Below are positions 26,018-38,900 of a stretch of 64,000 bases of DNA, one piece after another. Positions within the stretch are counted from its first letter, which is position 1; every line of letters begins with the position of its first letter. Under the pieces are notes generated by a model, which made no database searches, was not told the origin of the DNA, and saw only the letters and a program-made list of their open reading frames with translations. The stretch covers positions 3,147-67,146 of the forward strand of contig JAXMFB010000022.1 in assembly GCA_046347945.1 (NCBI GenBank). Reading direction: 5' to 3'. The translations under genes and the position numbers were made by a program. The DNA comes from Zeimonas sp046347945 (GTDB lineage Bacteria > Pseudomonadota > Gammaproteobacteria > Burkholderiales > Burkholderiaceae_E).

Positions 26018-27361
26018 TCAGCGCGGCGCACCCGCCAGCGCCGCGATCGACGCGTCGACGGCCTCGCCGAGCCGCTCGACGATCTGCCCGACCTCCTGCG
26101 GCGTGACGATGAACGGCGGCGCAAGCAACACGTGGTCGCCCAGGCGTCCGTCGATCGTGCCGCCCATCGGATAGACCATCAGGCCGCGCGCCATCGACTC
26201 CTGCTTGATGCGCGCGTGCAGCTTCAGCGCGGGATCGAACGGCGCCTTCGCCTCGCGGTCGGCCACCAGTTCGATCGCCATGAACAGGCCGCGGCCACGG
26301 ATGTCGCCGACGTGCGGGTGGGCGCCGAAGCGCCGCGCGAGCCCGGCGCGCAGTTCTTCGCCGCGCTGCACGCAGGCATCGAGCAGGCGGTCGCGCCGGA
26401 TGACCCGTTGCACCGCGAGCGCCGCCGAGCATGCCACCGCGTGGCCGAGGTACGTGTGCCCGTGCTGGAAGAAGCCGCTGCCGCGCGCGAACGCATCGAC
26501 CACGCGCTGCTGCACCAGCACGGCCCCGATCGGCTGGTAGCCGCCCCCGAGCCCCTTGGCGATCGTCATCAGGTCGGGCGAGACGCCCTCCTGCTCGCAG
26601 GCGTGCAGCGTGCCGGTGCGGCCCATGCCGCACATCACCTCGTCGAGGATCAGCAGGATGCCGTGGCGATCGCACAGCTCGCGAACGCCGCGGAAGTAGC
26701 CGGGCACCGGCGTGGGTGCGCCCGAGGTGGCCCCACCCACCGTCTCGGCGACGAAGGCGATCACCGTGCGCGGCCCGAGCCGCTCGATCTCGGCCGCGAG
26801 CTCGGCGACCAGGCGCTGCCCGTAGGCCTCGGGCGTCTCGCCGGCACCGCGGTCGCGGTACTCGTAGCACGGCGACACGTGCGCGACGTCGATCAGCAGG
26901 GGCGCGAACTGCGCACGACGCCAGGCGTTGCCGCCGACTGCCAGCGCGCCGAGCGTATTGCCGTGGTAGCTCTGCCGGCGCGCGATGAAGTGGCGCCGCT
27001 CGGGTTGCCCGATCTCGACGAAGTACTGGCGCGCCATCTTGAGCGCCGCCTCGATCGCCTCGGAGCCGCCCGACACGAAGTAGACCTGGCCGATTCCCTG
27101 CGGCGCGTCGCCCACCAGCGTCTCGGCCAGTTCCTCGGCCACCTCGGTCGTGAAGAAGCTGGTGTGAGCGTAGGAGAGCCGGTCGATCTGGGCGTGCATC
27201 GCGGCGACGACGTCGGGGTGTCCGTGGCCGAGGCACGAGACGGCCGCGCCGCCCGATGCGTCGATGTAGGCCTTGCCTTCGGCGTCGCGCAGCCACACGC
27301 CGCTGCCCGAAACGGCGACCGGGAACCTGCGTCCGAGCGTGCGGTGGAATACGCGTGTCAT
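26018..27361 (-). CDS. Class III (omega) aminotransferase
   Basis: 447-residue PLP enzyme of aspartate aminotransferase class III. ILLILDEVMCGMGRTG gives the cofactor Asp, and TIAKGLGGGYQPIGAVL the Schiff-base Lys. YVSGGSEAIEAALKMARQY binds the PLP phosphate. The general type includes beta-alanine/diamine:pyruvate transaminases; donor unknown. Transcribed toward the TAXI-TRAP genes with a 127-bp gap, so it may supply or consume their substrate. Confidence 0.92.
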   Translation of the reverse strand: MTRVFHRTLGRRFPVAVSGSGVWLRDAEGKAYIDASGGAAVSCLGHGHPDVVAAMHAQIDRLSYAHTSFFTTEVAEELAETLVGDAPQGIGQVYFVSGGSEAIEAALKMARQYFVEIGQPERRHFIARRQSYHGNTLGALAVGGNAWRRAQFAPLLIDVAHVSPCYEYRDRGAGETPEAYGQRLVAELAAEIERLGPRTVIAFVAETVGGATSGAPTPVPGYFRGVRELCDRHGILLILDEVMCGMGRTGTLHACEQEGVSPDLMTIAKGLGGGYQPIGAVLVQQRVVDAFARGSGFFQHGHTYLGHAVACSAALAVQRVIRRDRLLDACVQRGEELRAGLARRFGAHPHVGDIRGRGLFMAIELVADREAKAPFDPALKLHARIKQESMARGLMVYPMGGTIDGRLGDHVLLAPPFIVTPQEVGQIVERLGEAVDASIAALAGAPR

Positions 27362-27380
27362 GGCGCGCAGGATAGCGCAG

Positions 27381-28547
27381 TCACTGCGACGCGAGGACCT
27401 GGTCGAGCGCCCGCCCGCTGGGCTCGGTGATGCGCATGCGCACCGGCACGATGCGCGCGTCCAGGGCCAGCCAGACGTCGATCGCCGGGTCGTCCTCGCT
27501 CGCGCCGGCGCGGCTCAGGCGCACGGCCCGCACCACGCCGGCGTCGGTCGCCACCGGCTCTTCGCCGAGCACGCGCCAGCCCACCGACTCGACGCTCGAG
27601 CTGCCGAGCATCGGCACACGGATCGTCGCGCCGCGTTCGAACAGCGCCGGCCGAGACTGCCGCAGCAGCGCCAGCTGCACTGCCACCGACAGGCGATCCT
27701 GCACGCCGGGTGGCGCTTCGCGCCGCAGGCCGGTGCCGAAAACGACCTCGCCTCGCGCGGCGTCGATCGACGCCCATCGTGGCCCCCGGTCGCCGCGCTG
27801 CTCGCGATAGATCGACGGCGCGAGCCCGGCCGCCGACACGGTGCCGACGCTGTCCTGCACCAGCGTGCCGCGGTAGAACCACGCGATCAGGCCTTGCGCC
27901 CGCCCCTCGCTGTGCAACTGGTACCGATCGGCGCCGATGGCGAACGACTGCTCGAGCGTCGCGACCACGTTGCCATCGGCCGGATCGCCGTAGTGGACCC
28001 GGTAGCGCACGGAACCGGACTGCGGCGTCACCACGATCGGCGGCTCGGGGGGTGGGGGCGCCATCGCGGGTTCGGCGGCCGCCGGCTCCGCGGCCGGCGC
28101 CACTGCCGCGGCGGACGCCGGCCCGGCCGGCGTCCCGCCCTGGCCGGTGCCCGCCACGTCGGGTCCGATTCGGCGGCGGACACCGATTCGCCTTCGGCGA
28201 TCGGCGGCTCGGGCGCATCGAGGACACGCTGCGCGGGCGCGGGCGCGGGCGCGGGCGCCTCGGCGACGGGCTTCGGCACGGCCTTCGGCGCCGTGCGCGG
28301 CGCAGGGCGGGCTTGGCGCGCGGCGGCGGTCTGGGCCTGGCGGGCGGCGGCGCTTCGACCGCCGGGGGCGGCGGCGGCGCGACCGTCTCGATCAGGCCAC
28401 CACCACGGGCGGCGCAGGGGGCGCAAGCGGCGAGAACCACCCGGACAGGCTGGCGCCGCGCAACACGGCCAGGTGCACGGCGAGCGACAGCAACAGGAAG
28501 ACGATGACCGCCGGCGCGCGTCCGGCCCATCGCGCGAGGGCATCCAT
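27381..28547 (-). pseudogene. DUF3108 periplasmic/anchored protein, frameshifted as sequenced
   Basis: The parts form one typical betaproteobacterial DUF3108 protein of about 390 residues: an N-terminal membrane anchor (APAVIVFLLLSLAVHLAVL), a Pro/Ala-rich linker (ETVAPPPPPAVEAPPP, then KAVPKPVAEAPAPAPAPA) and the DUF3108 domain (VRYRVHYGDPADG to SGRALDQVLASQ). Reading must change frame three times, near 28396, 28305 and 28155, each time as if one base in a G/C run were missing. The longest intact piece is 27381-28157. True disruption and sequencing error cannot be told apart here, but the well-conserved protein segments favour error. Function unknown. Confidence 0.7.
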
Positions 28548-28558
28548 CGCTCGATTCC

Positions 28559-30291
28559 CTATCCGCCGCACGCCGTGCCGAGCGGCCCGCGTCGCGCGCG
28601 GCACGCGCGCCAGTCCTGGTCCGCCAGGCGCTGCGCAGCCGCGCCAGCCGCACCAGCACGATGGTGGCCAGCGGCGCGACCAGCGCGATCAGCAACACCA
28701 GCAGCATCAGCTCGCCCAGCTGGCTGTAGTCGGCCGGCGCAGACACCACGCCGCTCACCGGGTCCTTGACCTGGCGCGTCACGACGAAGGCCTGGTTGAG
28801 CCACTTCGTGCCCAACTGCGAGGCCGACAGCGCGAGGTTGGTGAACGACGCCATCACGGCGAAGTAGGTTGCCTTCAGCTTCTCCGGGGCCGAGTTGGCG
28901 ATCCAGGCCAGCATCGGCACCATCGCGATCTGGCCCAGCGGCGACTCGATGGCGGTGTCGACCAGCGCGATGAAGCGGGCGTCGACCAGGCCGCCGGTGT
29001 GCGCGGCCGTCCAGTGGTGCAGACCGTAGTACATGCCGACGATCGGCAGCATCAGCAGCATGCCCACGACGGTGAGCATGCCGACGATGTAGTAGATCGA
29101 GCGCTCGGCCATGAAGCGCCGGAAGACGAACAGGCCGGCCAGCGTCAGCGCGCTGCCGATCACCGAGAGCACGGACAGGAACTGCTGGTCGAAGCCGAGT
29201 TCGTCGATCATCCACCAGGTCTGGCCGGCGCCGGCCGTCGGCGTCGCCCTGAAGACGAACACGACCAGCGCGGTTCCCATCAGCGTCGCCCGCGCAGCGG
29301 GCTCGAGCTCGCCCAGCAGGCGCCACATCAGCGCGACGATGATCGCCATCGACACGCCGAAGATCAGCTCCTCGCTCCAGCGAAAGTCGCTGAGCCCGAC
29401 CGCCACCGACACCACCGCGAACGCGAGGCCGCCGCCGAGCACCCACCAGTTGACCGGCGGGCGTTGCGGGTGGACGTCGATCCTGGCCGAAATCTCGGCC
29501 TCGGCAAGCCCTTCGGCGCGCAGCCGGCGGCGCGCCCGCCGCTGCAGCCATGCCGCGAACACCACGCCGGCGACCGACACCACCGGGATCAGCAGCGCCA
29601 GTTGATGGACCAGCACGTAGAGCGCCACCTTCTGCGCCTCGGGCAGCGTGCCAGCGCCGCGCAGCAGGAACACGTTGGCCAGCGCGACCAGCACGCCGCC
29701 GCCGATGATCGCGACGCGCCCGAGCGTCTGCATCGTCGTGTGCATCGCGCGCCGGCGCGCTTCGTGCAGCGGGCGCCCGGCCTCGTCGTGGTGTGGCACC
29801 GCCTCGACGGTCATCGCGTCGGCGACCACGTCCTGCGTGACGTAACCGATCGGGGCCAGTAGCGAGGACAGCACGTACCAGGCCTCGGCGCGCATGACCG
29901 TCGCCATCGCCCGAGGGTCGGCCAGCAGCCCGATCATGATCAGCAGGCTCGCGGCGATCAGCGACGCCCCGAGATAGACCAGCCAGGCCTTGTAGCGCCA
30001 GACGAGGTCGACCAGGTGCCCCAGCGGCATCTTCAGCGCCCAGGGCAGGCCGGCCCAGAATCCGAGCGCGGCGAGAAACTCGGCCGACAGGCCGAGGTAC
30101 TCCTTGACGAAGAAGGTGCCGACGATCGCCGTCAGCCCGGAGATGCCCGCCGCCATGTAGACCATCAGCGGCGGCAGGTAGGACAGCCGCATGTCGCGGC
30201 CCAGGGACAGCACGTTGGCGTCGAACCAGCGCGCCAGTCGCGCGAGCCCGCCCGTCGGGACGCGCCCCGCGTCGGGCTCAGCGGGCCTCAC
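28559..30291 (-). CDS. BT1/folate-biopterin-type MFS transporter (C-terminus frameshifted as sequenced)
   Basis: About 575 residues with about 12-14 membrane segments. LSLGRDMRLSYLPPLMVYMAAGISGL, then FWAGLPWALKMPLGHLVDLVWRYK, matches the BT1-like folate/biopterin transporter group of the major facilitator superfamily. The main frame runs past the expected end into the next gene; a stop (TAG, 28559) just before the DUF3108 start fits after one frame change close to the C-terminus. GTG start overlaps the SPW gene end by 14 bp, so the two are cotranscribed. Substrate not established. Confidence 0.75.
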
Positions 30292-30622
30292 GTTGCTCGC
30301 GCTGGATGTCCTCGGCGGTCCAGAACGACAGCGCGGCGATCGCCACGCCGCAGGCGAGCGCGTTGATCATCGCCGTCCGCTCGCCGTCGTAGCCCAGCAA
30401 CCAGGGCGACGCCGCCAGGCCGATGCCGACCGCCAGGTTGCCCCATTCCTCGACGATCTCCGGGTAGTAGAAGGCGTCGACCGCGAGCGTCACGACGGCC
30501 ACGCCTGCGAGAATCGCCGCCCAGGCGGCCGGCTGGCGCGTCACGCCCAGCACGAAGGGCGAGGCCACCAGCCACAAGCCCAGCGCAACTTCGATCCGGT
30601 CCTGCCAATGAGCCCTGATCAT
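30278..30622 (-). CDS. SPW repeat membrane protein
   Basis: 114 residues with four hydrophobic helices. Two copies of the motif that names the family are seen: LWLVASPFVLG and IGLAASPWLLGY. Small inner-membrane proteins of unknown function. ATG at 30622 (MIRAHWQDR). Heads a two-gene unit with the BT1-like transporter and is divergent from mnmC. Confidence 0.88.
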   Translation of the reverse strand: MIRAHWQDRIEVALGLWLVASPFVLGVTRQPAAWAAILAGVAVVTLAVDAFYYPEIVEEWGNLAVGIGLAASPWLLGYDGERTAMINALACGVAIAALSFWTAEDIQREQREAR

Positions 30623-30718
30623 TCGCTTCGTCCTCGTTGGATGCTTCGACTGTAACTTAACATCGGACGACCCCGCGCCCCCGTGGCGCTGCCGCGACCG
30701 TTGACGGCCATCAAGCCC

Positions 30719-32648
30719 ATGCCCGCGCTCGACCCCCACCCACCGCTCGCGTTCGACGAATCGGGCGCCCCGCTGAGCACCCTCTACGGGGACGTGTTCC
30801 GCAGCCGCGCCGGCGCGTGGTCGGAGGCGCGCGCGGAACATCGAGGGCTGCGAACTGCCGCAGCGCTGGGCGCTCGCGCCGGCGACGCCGAAGCGCGTCG
30901 TTCACGATCCTCGAACTCGGCTTCGGTCTCGGCGTCACCTTCTCGCGACGCTGCAGACCTGGCGTGGCGCGGTGGCGCGCCGGCCTGGCTGCACTACGTG
31001 TCGGTCGAGGCGCATCCGCTGGCCGCCGACGACCTGCGGCGCGCGCTCGAGGCGCTGGCGCTCCGGCGCGCACGACGCGCAGCGCCTGCTGTCGCAGTGG
31101 CCCGACGCGCTGCCGGGCCTGCACCGCCTGCTCTTCGAGGACGGAGCCGTCACGCTGACGCTGTGCTTCGGCGACGCGCTCGCGCTCGTGCCGAAACTTC
31201 GGCTCGGCGCCGACGCCATCTTCCTCGACGGGTTCTCGCCGGCGCGCAATCCGCGGATGTGGGACCCGGCGCTGATGCGGGCGCTGGGGCGGCTTGCCCG
31301 GCCGGGCGCCACGCTGGCGACCTGGTCGGCAGCGGGCGCGGTGCGCGAGGCGCTGCACGGCGCCGGGTTCGACGTCGAGCGAGTGGCCGGCTCAGCCGCA
31401 GGCAAACGCCATCGGCTACGCGGCCGTGCTACGGCAAGCCCGCTGGCGCGGCGCTGCGCCGCCCGAGCCACCGCCGCGCTGGCCGGCGCGCACCGCGCTG
31501 GTGGTCGGCGCCGGGTCGCGGGCGCGGCGGTTGCCGCCGGCTTCGCGCGACGCGGCTGGCAGACGACCGTGCCGAATCGGCCGCGGCGCCTCTGCGCGGT
31601 GGCTCGGCACAGCCGCTGTGCGCCGATCACCTGCACCTGTCGCCGGACGACAACCCGCTCGCATGACTGACGCGCAGCGCCTGGCTGGCGCAGGCTCGAC
31701 GCGGCGCTGGCCTTCGCGCGCCGCTCGGCAAGCTGCTGGTCGATGCCGACGAGCACGGCACGCGGCCCGCGCCGGGCGATGCCGGCGGGCTGGGCTCCCC
31801 GGCCTGTTCGTGCGCCAGCTCGCGCACGACGAGGCTTCGGACGCGACCGGCCTGCTGCGCCTGCCTCGCGGTGGACTGTGGCTGCCGGGCCGCGACGCGC
31901 TCGATCCTCGACGCTGGCCTCCGCATGGCTGGCGACCTCGGCGTCGAACTGCGATGCGGCGCGACGGTCGCCACGCTGGAGCCTGGTGAGCGAGGGCTGG
32001 GTCGCCCGCGACGCCGCCGGGCGCACGATCGGCGAGGCCGCGGTCGCGATCCTAGCCAACGCCGGCGACGCCGCGCGGCTCTCCGGCATGGGCCTCGCCC
32101 GCGCTGCGCCGCGTGCGCGGACAGAGCACGCTGGTCGAGCGCGAGCGGATCGGCGCGCTGCGCGCCGTGCTGGTGGCGACGCCTACGCCGCGCCGCTGGC
32201 GACGCGATCCTGGTGGGCGCCAGCTTCGACGACGACGCCTTCGCTCGAGCCCTCCGCCGACATCGATGCCGGCAACCTCGACGGCCTGCGCGGATGATCG
32301 GCGACGACCCCCGCGGCTGGCTCGCCGGCGCCCGGTCCGGGCCGGTCGGACATCGCTACGCCAGCGCCGACCGGATGCCGGCGATCGGCACGCTCCCCGA
32401 CGAGCCGGCAACCCTGCGCGAGGGTCGCTGCGCTGCTCCGCAACGATCGGCTGCTGCTGCTGCGCGCGCCTGGGCTCTACGGCGCATTCGCCTTCGGCTC
32501 GCGCGGCCTGCTGTGGGCAGCCCTGGCCGCCGTGCTGCTTCCCGCCCTCGCCGAAGGCGACCCGCTTCCGCTCGAATCGGACCTGCTGCGCGCGATCGAT
32601 CCGGGCCGCTTCGTCAGGCGAATGCTGCGCCGGCGCCGCGGTGGCTGA
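30719..32648 (+). pseudogene. mnmC: tRNA 5-methylaminomethyl-2-thiouridine bifunctional enzyme, many frameshifts as sequenced
   Basis: Ordered fragments cover the whole enzyme in the right order: DESGAPLSTLYGDVFRSRAGA at the N-terminus, SAM site FTILELGFGLGVTF (about 30905), FLDGFSPARNPRMWDPALM (31218), the junction to the FAD domain TALVVGAG (31490), ADHLHLSPDDNP (31630), FVRQLAHDEASDATGLLR (31805), and C-terminal GLYGAFAFGSRGLLWAAL (32475). MnmC finishes mnm5s2U at wobble uridine. The frame changes more than ten times. Conserved residues within each piece look unmutated, which argues for base-calling errors rather than old decay, but a dead gene cannot be excluded. Confidence 0.75.
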
Positions 32649-32704
32649 AGGCGACGCCCGCGCTACACTTTCGCTCCCGCCGCCGTGCCCCTGCCTTGCC
32701 GCCC

Positions 32705-33091
32705 ATGCCCAAGACCACGCCCGAGAAAATCAAGTACGACTGCTCCAGATGCCCCGGCTACTGCTGCAGCTACCCGCGCATCGAGGTGCGCGACAAGGAC
32801 CTCGCCCGCCTGGCGCGGCACTTCGGGCTCTCGCTCGAGGAGGCCGAGAAGCGCTTCACCCGCCGCTACCGCGACGAGGAGGACGACGAGCGGATCCTTC
32901 GTCACCGCAAGGACGAGATCTACGGATCGATCTGCCGTTTCTTCGACACCGATGCCCGCCGCTGCACCGTCTACGAGGCGCGCCCCGCGGTGTGCCGGCA
33001 GTATCCGAACGGCCGCAAGTGCGGCTACTACGATTTCCTGCGATTCGAACGCAAGCACCAGGACGACCCGGACTTCATCCCGTCGGCCTGA
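32705..33091 (+). CDS. YkgJ family cysteine-cluster protein
   Basis: 128 residues of the YkgJ/putative zinc- or iron-chelating family: CSRCPGYCCSYPRIEV near residues 13-28 holds the CxxCxxxCC cluster, and C-terminal CTVYEARPAVCRQYP plus the Cys of KCGYY complete it. No membrane segment. 56 bp downstream of mnmC in the same direction. Function unknown. Intact, unlike its upstream neighbour. Confidence 0.9.
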   Translation: MPKTTPEKIKYDCSRCPGYCCSYPRIEVRDKDLARLARHFGLSLEEAEKRFTRRYRDEEDDERILRHRKDEIYGSICRFFDTDARRCTVYEARPAVCRQYPNGRKCGYYDFLRFERKHQDDPDFIPSA

Positions 33092-33342
33092 CGCCGTCCG
33101 CCTGCACCCTGCGACCGTTCCACGCCAGCCACGAGGCCGCTTCACGATGTCCCGATCGAGGCCTGCTGGCGCGGGCCGACGACGCCGAGATGGCCCGCAG
33201 TCGCGCGAAGCTTGCCGCGTCGCTGGTCGAGCCGTGCGCAACCTGACAGCGGGCTCCGATCCCGGATAGCCGAGACAATATTCGATGGAACAATAGCTTG
33301 AGAGATGGACTTCAAGCCCGTTGATTCGATGAATTCCACTAT
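33092..33342. other. Intergenic stretch before the LysR gene
   Basis: About 250 bp without a supported gene. Short frames such as DDAEMARSRAKLAASL near 33180-33240 look protein-like but have no start or family match, so they may be residue of a lost gene. The last ~80 bases are AT-richer than the surroundings and probably hold the promoter of the LysR gene. Confidence 0.4.
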
Positions 33343-33352
33343 TTATCGATAA
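33343..33352. promoter_or_regulatory. Palindrome TTATCGATAA before the LysR gene
   Basis: A perfect 10-bp palindrome in an AT-rich context (ATTTATCGATAATTT), ending 5 bp before the LysR start codon. A site so close to the start fits autorepression by the LysR protein. Binding is inferred. Confidence 0.35.
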
Positions 33353-33357
33353 TTTCG

Positions 33358-34260
33358 ATGGACGAACTGCCGCTTCCGCAGCTCCGCGCGCTGGTCGCCG
33401 TTGCCGAAGCACGCAGCTTCTCGCGCGCTGCCCGCGCGCTCGGCATCAGCCAGTCCACCGTCAGCACGCAGATCCTGAGACTCGAGCAACGGGTCGGGGC
33501 GACGCTGATCGAACGCACCACCCGCTCGGTGGAGCCGACCGCCGCGGCGCAGCGCCTGCTGCCGATTGCCCGCGACATCCTGCGGCTGCAGCGCATCGCG
33601 TCGAGCCGCCTCGATGCGCGGCCGTTGTCGGGAATGGTCGTGTTCGCCGCCGACGAATCGGCTGCGCTGGCACACGGCCTGATCGAGCTGGCTCGCGGCT
33701 TCAACGAGGTATGGCCCGACGTGGACCTGCGAGTCGAAGTCGCCCCGGCTGCGGCCCTGCTCGAGCGTTTCGCCGCAGGGCTCGTGGATGTGGCCGTCGT
33801 GCACGGCGCCGACGATGCGCCGGTGCGGCACGGCCCGCCGCCCTGGTCGAGCAGCGAACTCGGTCGCGATCGCCTTCGCTGGTACGGGAACGCGGCCGCT
33901 TCGGCGCCGGATCCCCGGTGGCCGATCGTCGGCCTGCCTCGCGGCGGCGCGCTTCGAGCACGCGTCGAGCGCGCGCTCGCCGACACCGCGACGCCCCATC
34001 GAACCGTGTTCGAGGCCGACAGCCTGTCGATCGGCATCGAAGCGGCACGCCGTGGGTTCGGCCTGATTGCCCTGCCCGAGCCTGCCGCGCGTCGCCACCT
34101 GCTGGAAGCGGTGCGCGCCGGCGGCCTGCCCGCGCTCGGAAGCTGCCCGGTCCGGCTGCTGCAGCGCGCCGACCCGTCGGACGCCGCGGCCGCACTGCGC
34201 AACGAGGTCCGCAGCGCCTGGCCGGCTCGTCGCAGCCGAGGCGCGCCGCCGGCCGCGTAG
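33358..34260 (+). CDS. LysR-family transcriptional regulator
   Basis: 300 residues. Winged helix-turn-helix at ~4-60 (LPQLRALVAVAEARSFSRAARAL, then ISQSTVSTQILRLEQRVGATL); periplasmic-binding-like effector domain from ~90. No divergent target gene is next to it, so its regulon is probably elsewhere. ATG at 33358 directly follows an AT-rich palindrome. Convergent with ybiT. Confidence 0.92.
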   Translation: MDELPLPQLRALVAVAEARSFSRAARALGISQSTVSTQILRLEQRVGATLIERTTRSVEPTAAAQRLLPIARDILRLQRIASSRLDARPLSGMVVFAADESAALAHGLIELARGFNEVWPDVDLRVEVAPAAALLERFAAGLVDVAVVHGADDAPVRHGPPPWSSSELGRDRLRWYGNAAASAPDPRWPIVGLPRGGALRARVERALADTATPHRTVFEADSLSIGIEAARRGFGLIALPEPAARRHLLEAVRAGGLPALGSCPVRLLQRADPSDAAAALRNEVRSAWPARRSRGAPPAA

Positions 34261-34278
34261 CGCGGCGCCGGCCCGCCG

Positions 34279-35898
<1,620 letters not shown>

Positions 35899-35902
35899 TC
35901 GA

Positions 35903-38900
35903 TCAGGCGACCCAGGCGCGGGCGTTGCGGAACAGGCGCATCCAGGGCGAATCCTCGCCGAGCGACGCGTCGCGCCAGCTCATCTGGATCGAGCGGAATA
36001 CCCGCTCGGGATGCGGCATCAGGATCGTCGCGCGCCCGTCGGCGCTGGTGAAGCCGGTCAGGCCGCCCGGCGATCCGTTCGGGTTGGCGGGATAGGTGTC
36101 GGCCGGCGAGCCGTCGTTCTCGACGAAGCGCAGCACCGGCCCGGCGTGGCGCTGCTGCTCGCCGGTGTCGAACTCGGCGCGGCCTTCGCCGTGCGCGACC
36201 ACGATCGGCACGCGGCTGCCGGCCATGCCCGCGAACAGCACCGACGGCGAATCGAGCACTTCGACCATCGACAGCCGCGCCTCGTATTGCTCGGAGCGGT
36301 TGCGCAGGAATCGGGGCCAGTGCGCGGCGCCGGGGATGATCGCCTTGAGCTGCGACATCATCTGGCAGCCGTTGCACACACCGAGGCTGAAGGTGTCGGC
36401 GCGCCCGAAGAACAGCGCGAACTGCTCGGCCACTGCCGCGTTGAACAGGATCGACCTGGCCCAGCCGCTGCCGGCGCCCAGCACGTCGCCATAGGAGAAG
36501 CCGCCGCAGGCGACCAGCCCGCGGAAATCGGCGAGCTTGTGGCGTCCCTCGATCAGGTCGGTCATGTGCACGTCGAAGGCGTCGAACCCGGCACGATCGA
36601 AGGCCGCGGCCATCTCGGTCTGGCTGTTCACGCCCTGCTCGCGCAGGATCGCGACGCGCGGCCGCGCACCGCGCGCGACGAACGGCGCGGCAATGTCCTC
36701 GGCCGGGTCGAAGCCGAGCCGCAGGTGCAGCCCTGGGTCGTCGGCGCGCGCGATGCGCTCGAACTCCTGGGCGGCGCACTCCGGATGGTCGCGCAGCGCG
36801 GCGATCCGGTAGCTCGTCTCGCTCCACGCCTGCTGCAGTTTCGCGCGCGACTCGCCGTAGACGAGCTTCGCGTCGCGGTAGAACTCGATCGCGTCCTTCG
36901 CCTGCGGCTTGCCGATCACGTGCGAGAACTTCGACAGCCCCGCCTCGCGAAGCACGCCCAGCACCGCGTCGCGGTCGGCGGCCCGCACCTGCACGACGGC
37001 GCCGAGCTCCTCGTTGAACAGCGCCGCGAGCGTCAGCTCGTTGCGCTGCACGGAAACCTGCTCGGGGCGGATCTTGTAGTCGCCCCAGTCCTCGGCGTGC
37101 GGGTCGATGGTGAGCAGGTCGAGATTGACCGCGACGCCGCAGCGGCCCGCGAAGGCCATCTCGCAGACCGTCGCGAACAGCCCGCCGTCGGAGCGATCGT
37201 GGTAGGCGAGCAGCCTGCCCTCGGCATTCAGGCGCTGGATCACGGCGAAAAAGCGCGCCAACGCATCGGGGTCGTCGAGGTCGGGCGCGTCGTCGCCGAC
37301 CTGCTGGGTCACCTGCGCCAGCGCCGAGCCGCCGAGCCGCGCCCGCCCCATCCCCAGGTCGACCAGGATCAGCACCGAATCGACGCCGCGCGCCAGTTGC
37401 GGCGTGAGCACGCGGCGCGCGTCGGTGACCGGCGCGAACGCGGTCACGATCAACGACGTCGGCGCGACCACCTGCTTGTCGAGCGACGTCTCGGCGAGCA
37501 TGCCCTGGACGCGCTCCTGCCACACGGTGCGCATCGACAACGAGTCCTTGCCGACCGGGATCGCCACGCCGAGTTGCCGGCACAGCGCCGCGCACGCATC
37601 GACCGCGTCGAACAGGTCGGCGTCCTCGGCGGGGTCGCCGCAGGCGGCCATCCAGTTGGCCGACAGCTTGATCCGGTCGACGGCCTCGATCGGCGCGCCG
37701 GCGAGGTTGGTGATCGCCTCGGCGACGGCCATCCGCGACGCCGCGCGCGGATCGATGACCGCGAGCGGCGTGCGCTCGCCCATCGACAGCGCATCGCCCC
37801 GGTACCCGGCGTAGTCGACCAGGCCCACGGCGCAGTCGGCCACCGGCACCTGCCACGGCCCGACCATCTGGTCGCGCGCGCTCAGGCCGCCGACGGTGCG
37901 GTCGCCGATGGTGACCAGGAACGACTTGCTCGCGACGGCCGGCAATCGCAGCACGCGGCCAGCGACGTCGGCGACGTCGAGGTCGGCCACCGCGACCGGC
38001 GGCAGCGACCGCGCGCGCCGCCGGCCTTCGCGATGCATGCGCGGCGGCTTGCCGAGCAGCACCTCGATCGGCATGTCGACGGGCCGCAACGGCTTGCCGT
38101 CGGCATCGGCGGCCTCGACGACGAGCTGCTGGTCGTCCGACACCTCGCCGACCACCGCGTACGGGCAGCGCTCGCGCCGGCACAGGTAGTCGAAGGTCGT
38201 GAGCGAGCCGGCGGCGATCGCCAGCACGTAACGCTCCTGCGACTCGTTGCACCAGATTTCGGCGGGCGAGAGCCCCGATGCCTCGATCGGAACCTTGCCG
38301 AGGTCGAAGTGGCCCGAACGGCCTGCACCGTGCACCAGCTCCGGAAATGCGTTGGACAGGCCGCCCGCGCCGACGTCGTGGATCGACAGCACCGGATTGT
38401 CCTCGCGCATCGCCCAGCAGCGGTCGAGCACTTCCTGCGCCCGGCGCTGCATTTCGGGATTGCCGCGCTGGACCGAGTCGAAATCGAGCTCGGCGATATT
38501 GGTGCCCGCGCCCATGCTCGACGCGGCGCCTCCGCCGACGCCGATGCGCATCCCCGGACCGCCGAGCTGGACCAGCAGCGTGCCCGGCGGCAGGTCGAGC
38601 TTCGCCGTGTGCGCCGCATCGACGCTGCCGACGCCGCCGGCGATCATGATCGGCTTGTGATAGCCGCGCACGGTGCCCGCGACGTTCTGCTCGTAGGTGC
38701 GGAAATATCCGAGCAGGTTCGGCCGGCCGAACTCGTTGTTGAACGCGGCGCCGCCGATCGGCCCTTCGATCATGATCTGCAGCGGCGTGGCGATGCGCGA
38801 CGGCAGCCCGTAAGGGGTCGCCTCGCCCGCGCTCGGGTCCGCGGGCGCGGTGGCGTCGCGCGCGTTCTCCCAGGGTTGCTCGAAGCCCTCGATGCGCAGG

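Noticed and set aside
28200..28270. (GCGCCC)n-like hexamer repeat as a regulatory VNTR.
   Set aside because: It encodes the Pro/Ala linker (PAPAPAPA) of the DUF3108 protein, which explains the repeat.
27358..30291. A 977-codon minus-strand frame joining the BT1-like transporter to the DUF3108 region.
   Set aside because: Only the first ~575 residues are transporter-like. The rest reads the DUF3108 gene out of frame, so it is a read-through caused by a frameshift, not a fusion protein.
30719..32648. mnmC as a certain pseudogene.
   Set aside because: Conserved residues in every fragment are intact and similar one-base breaks hit purL and nnrD, so sequencing error is at least as likely.
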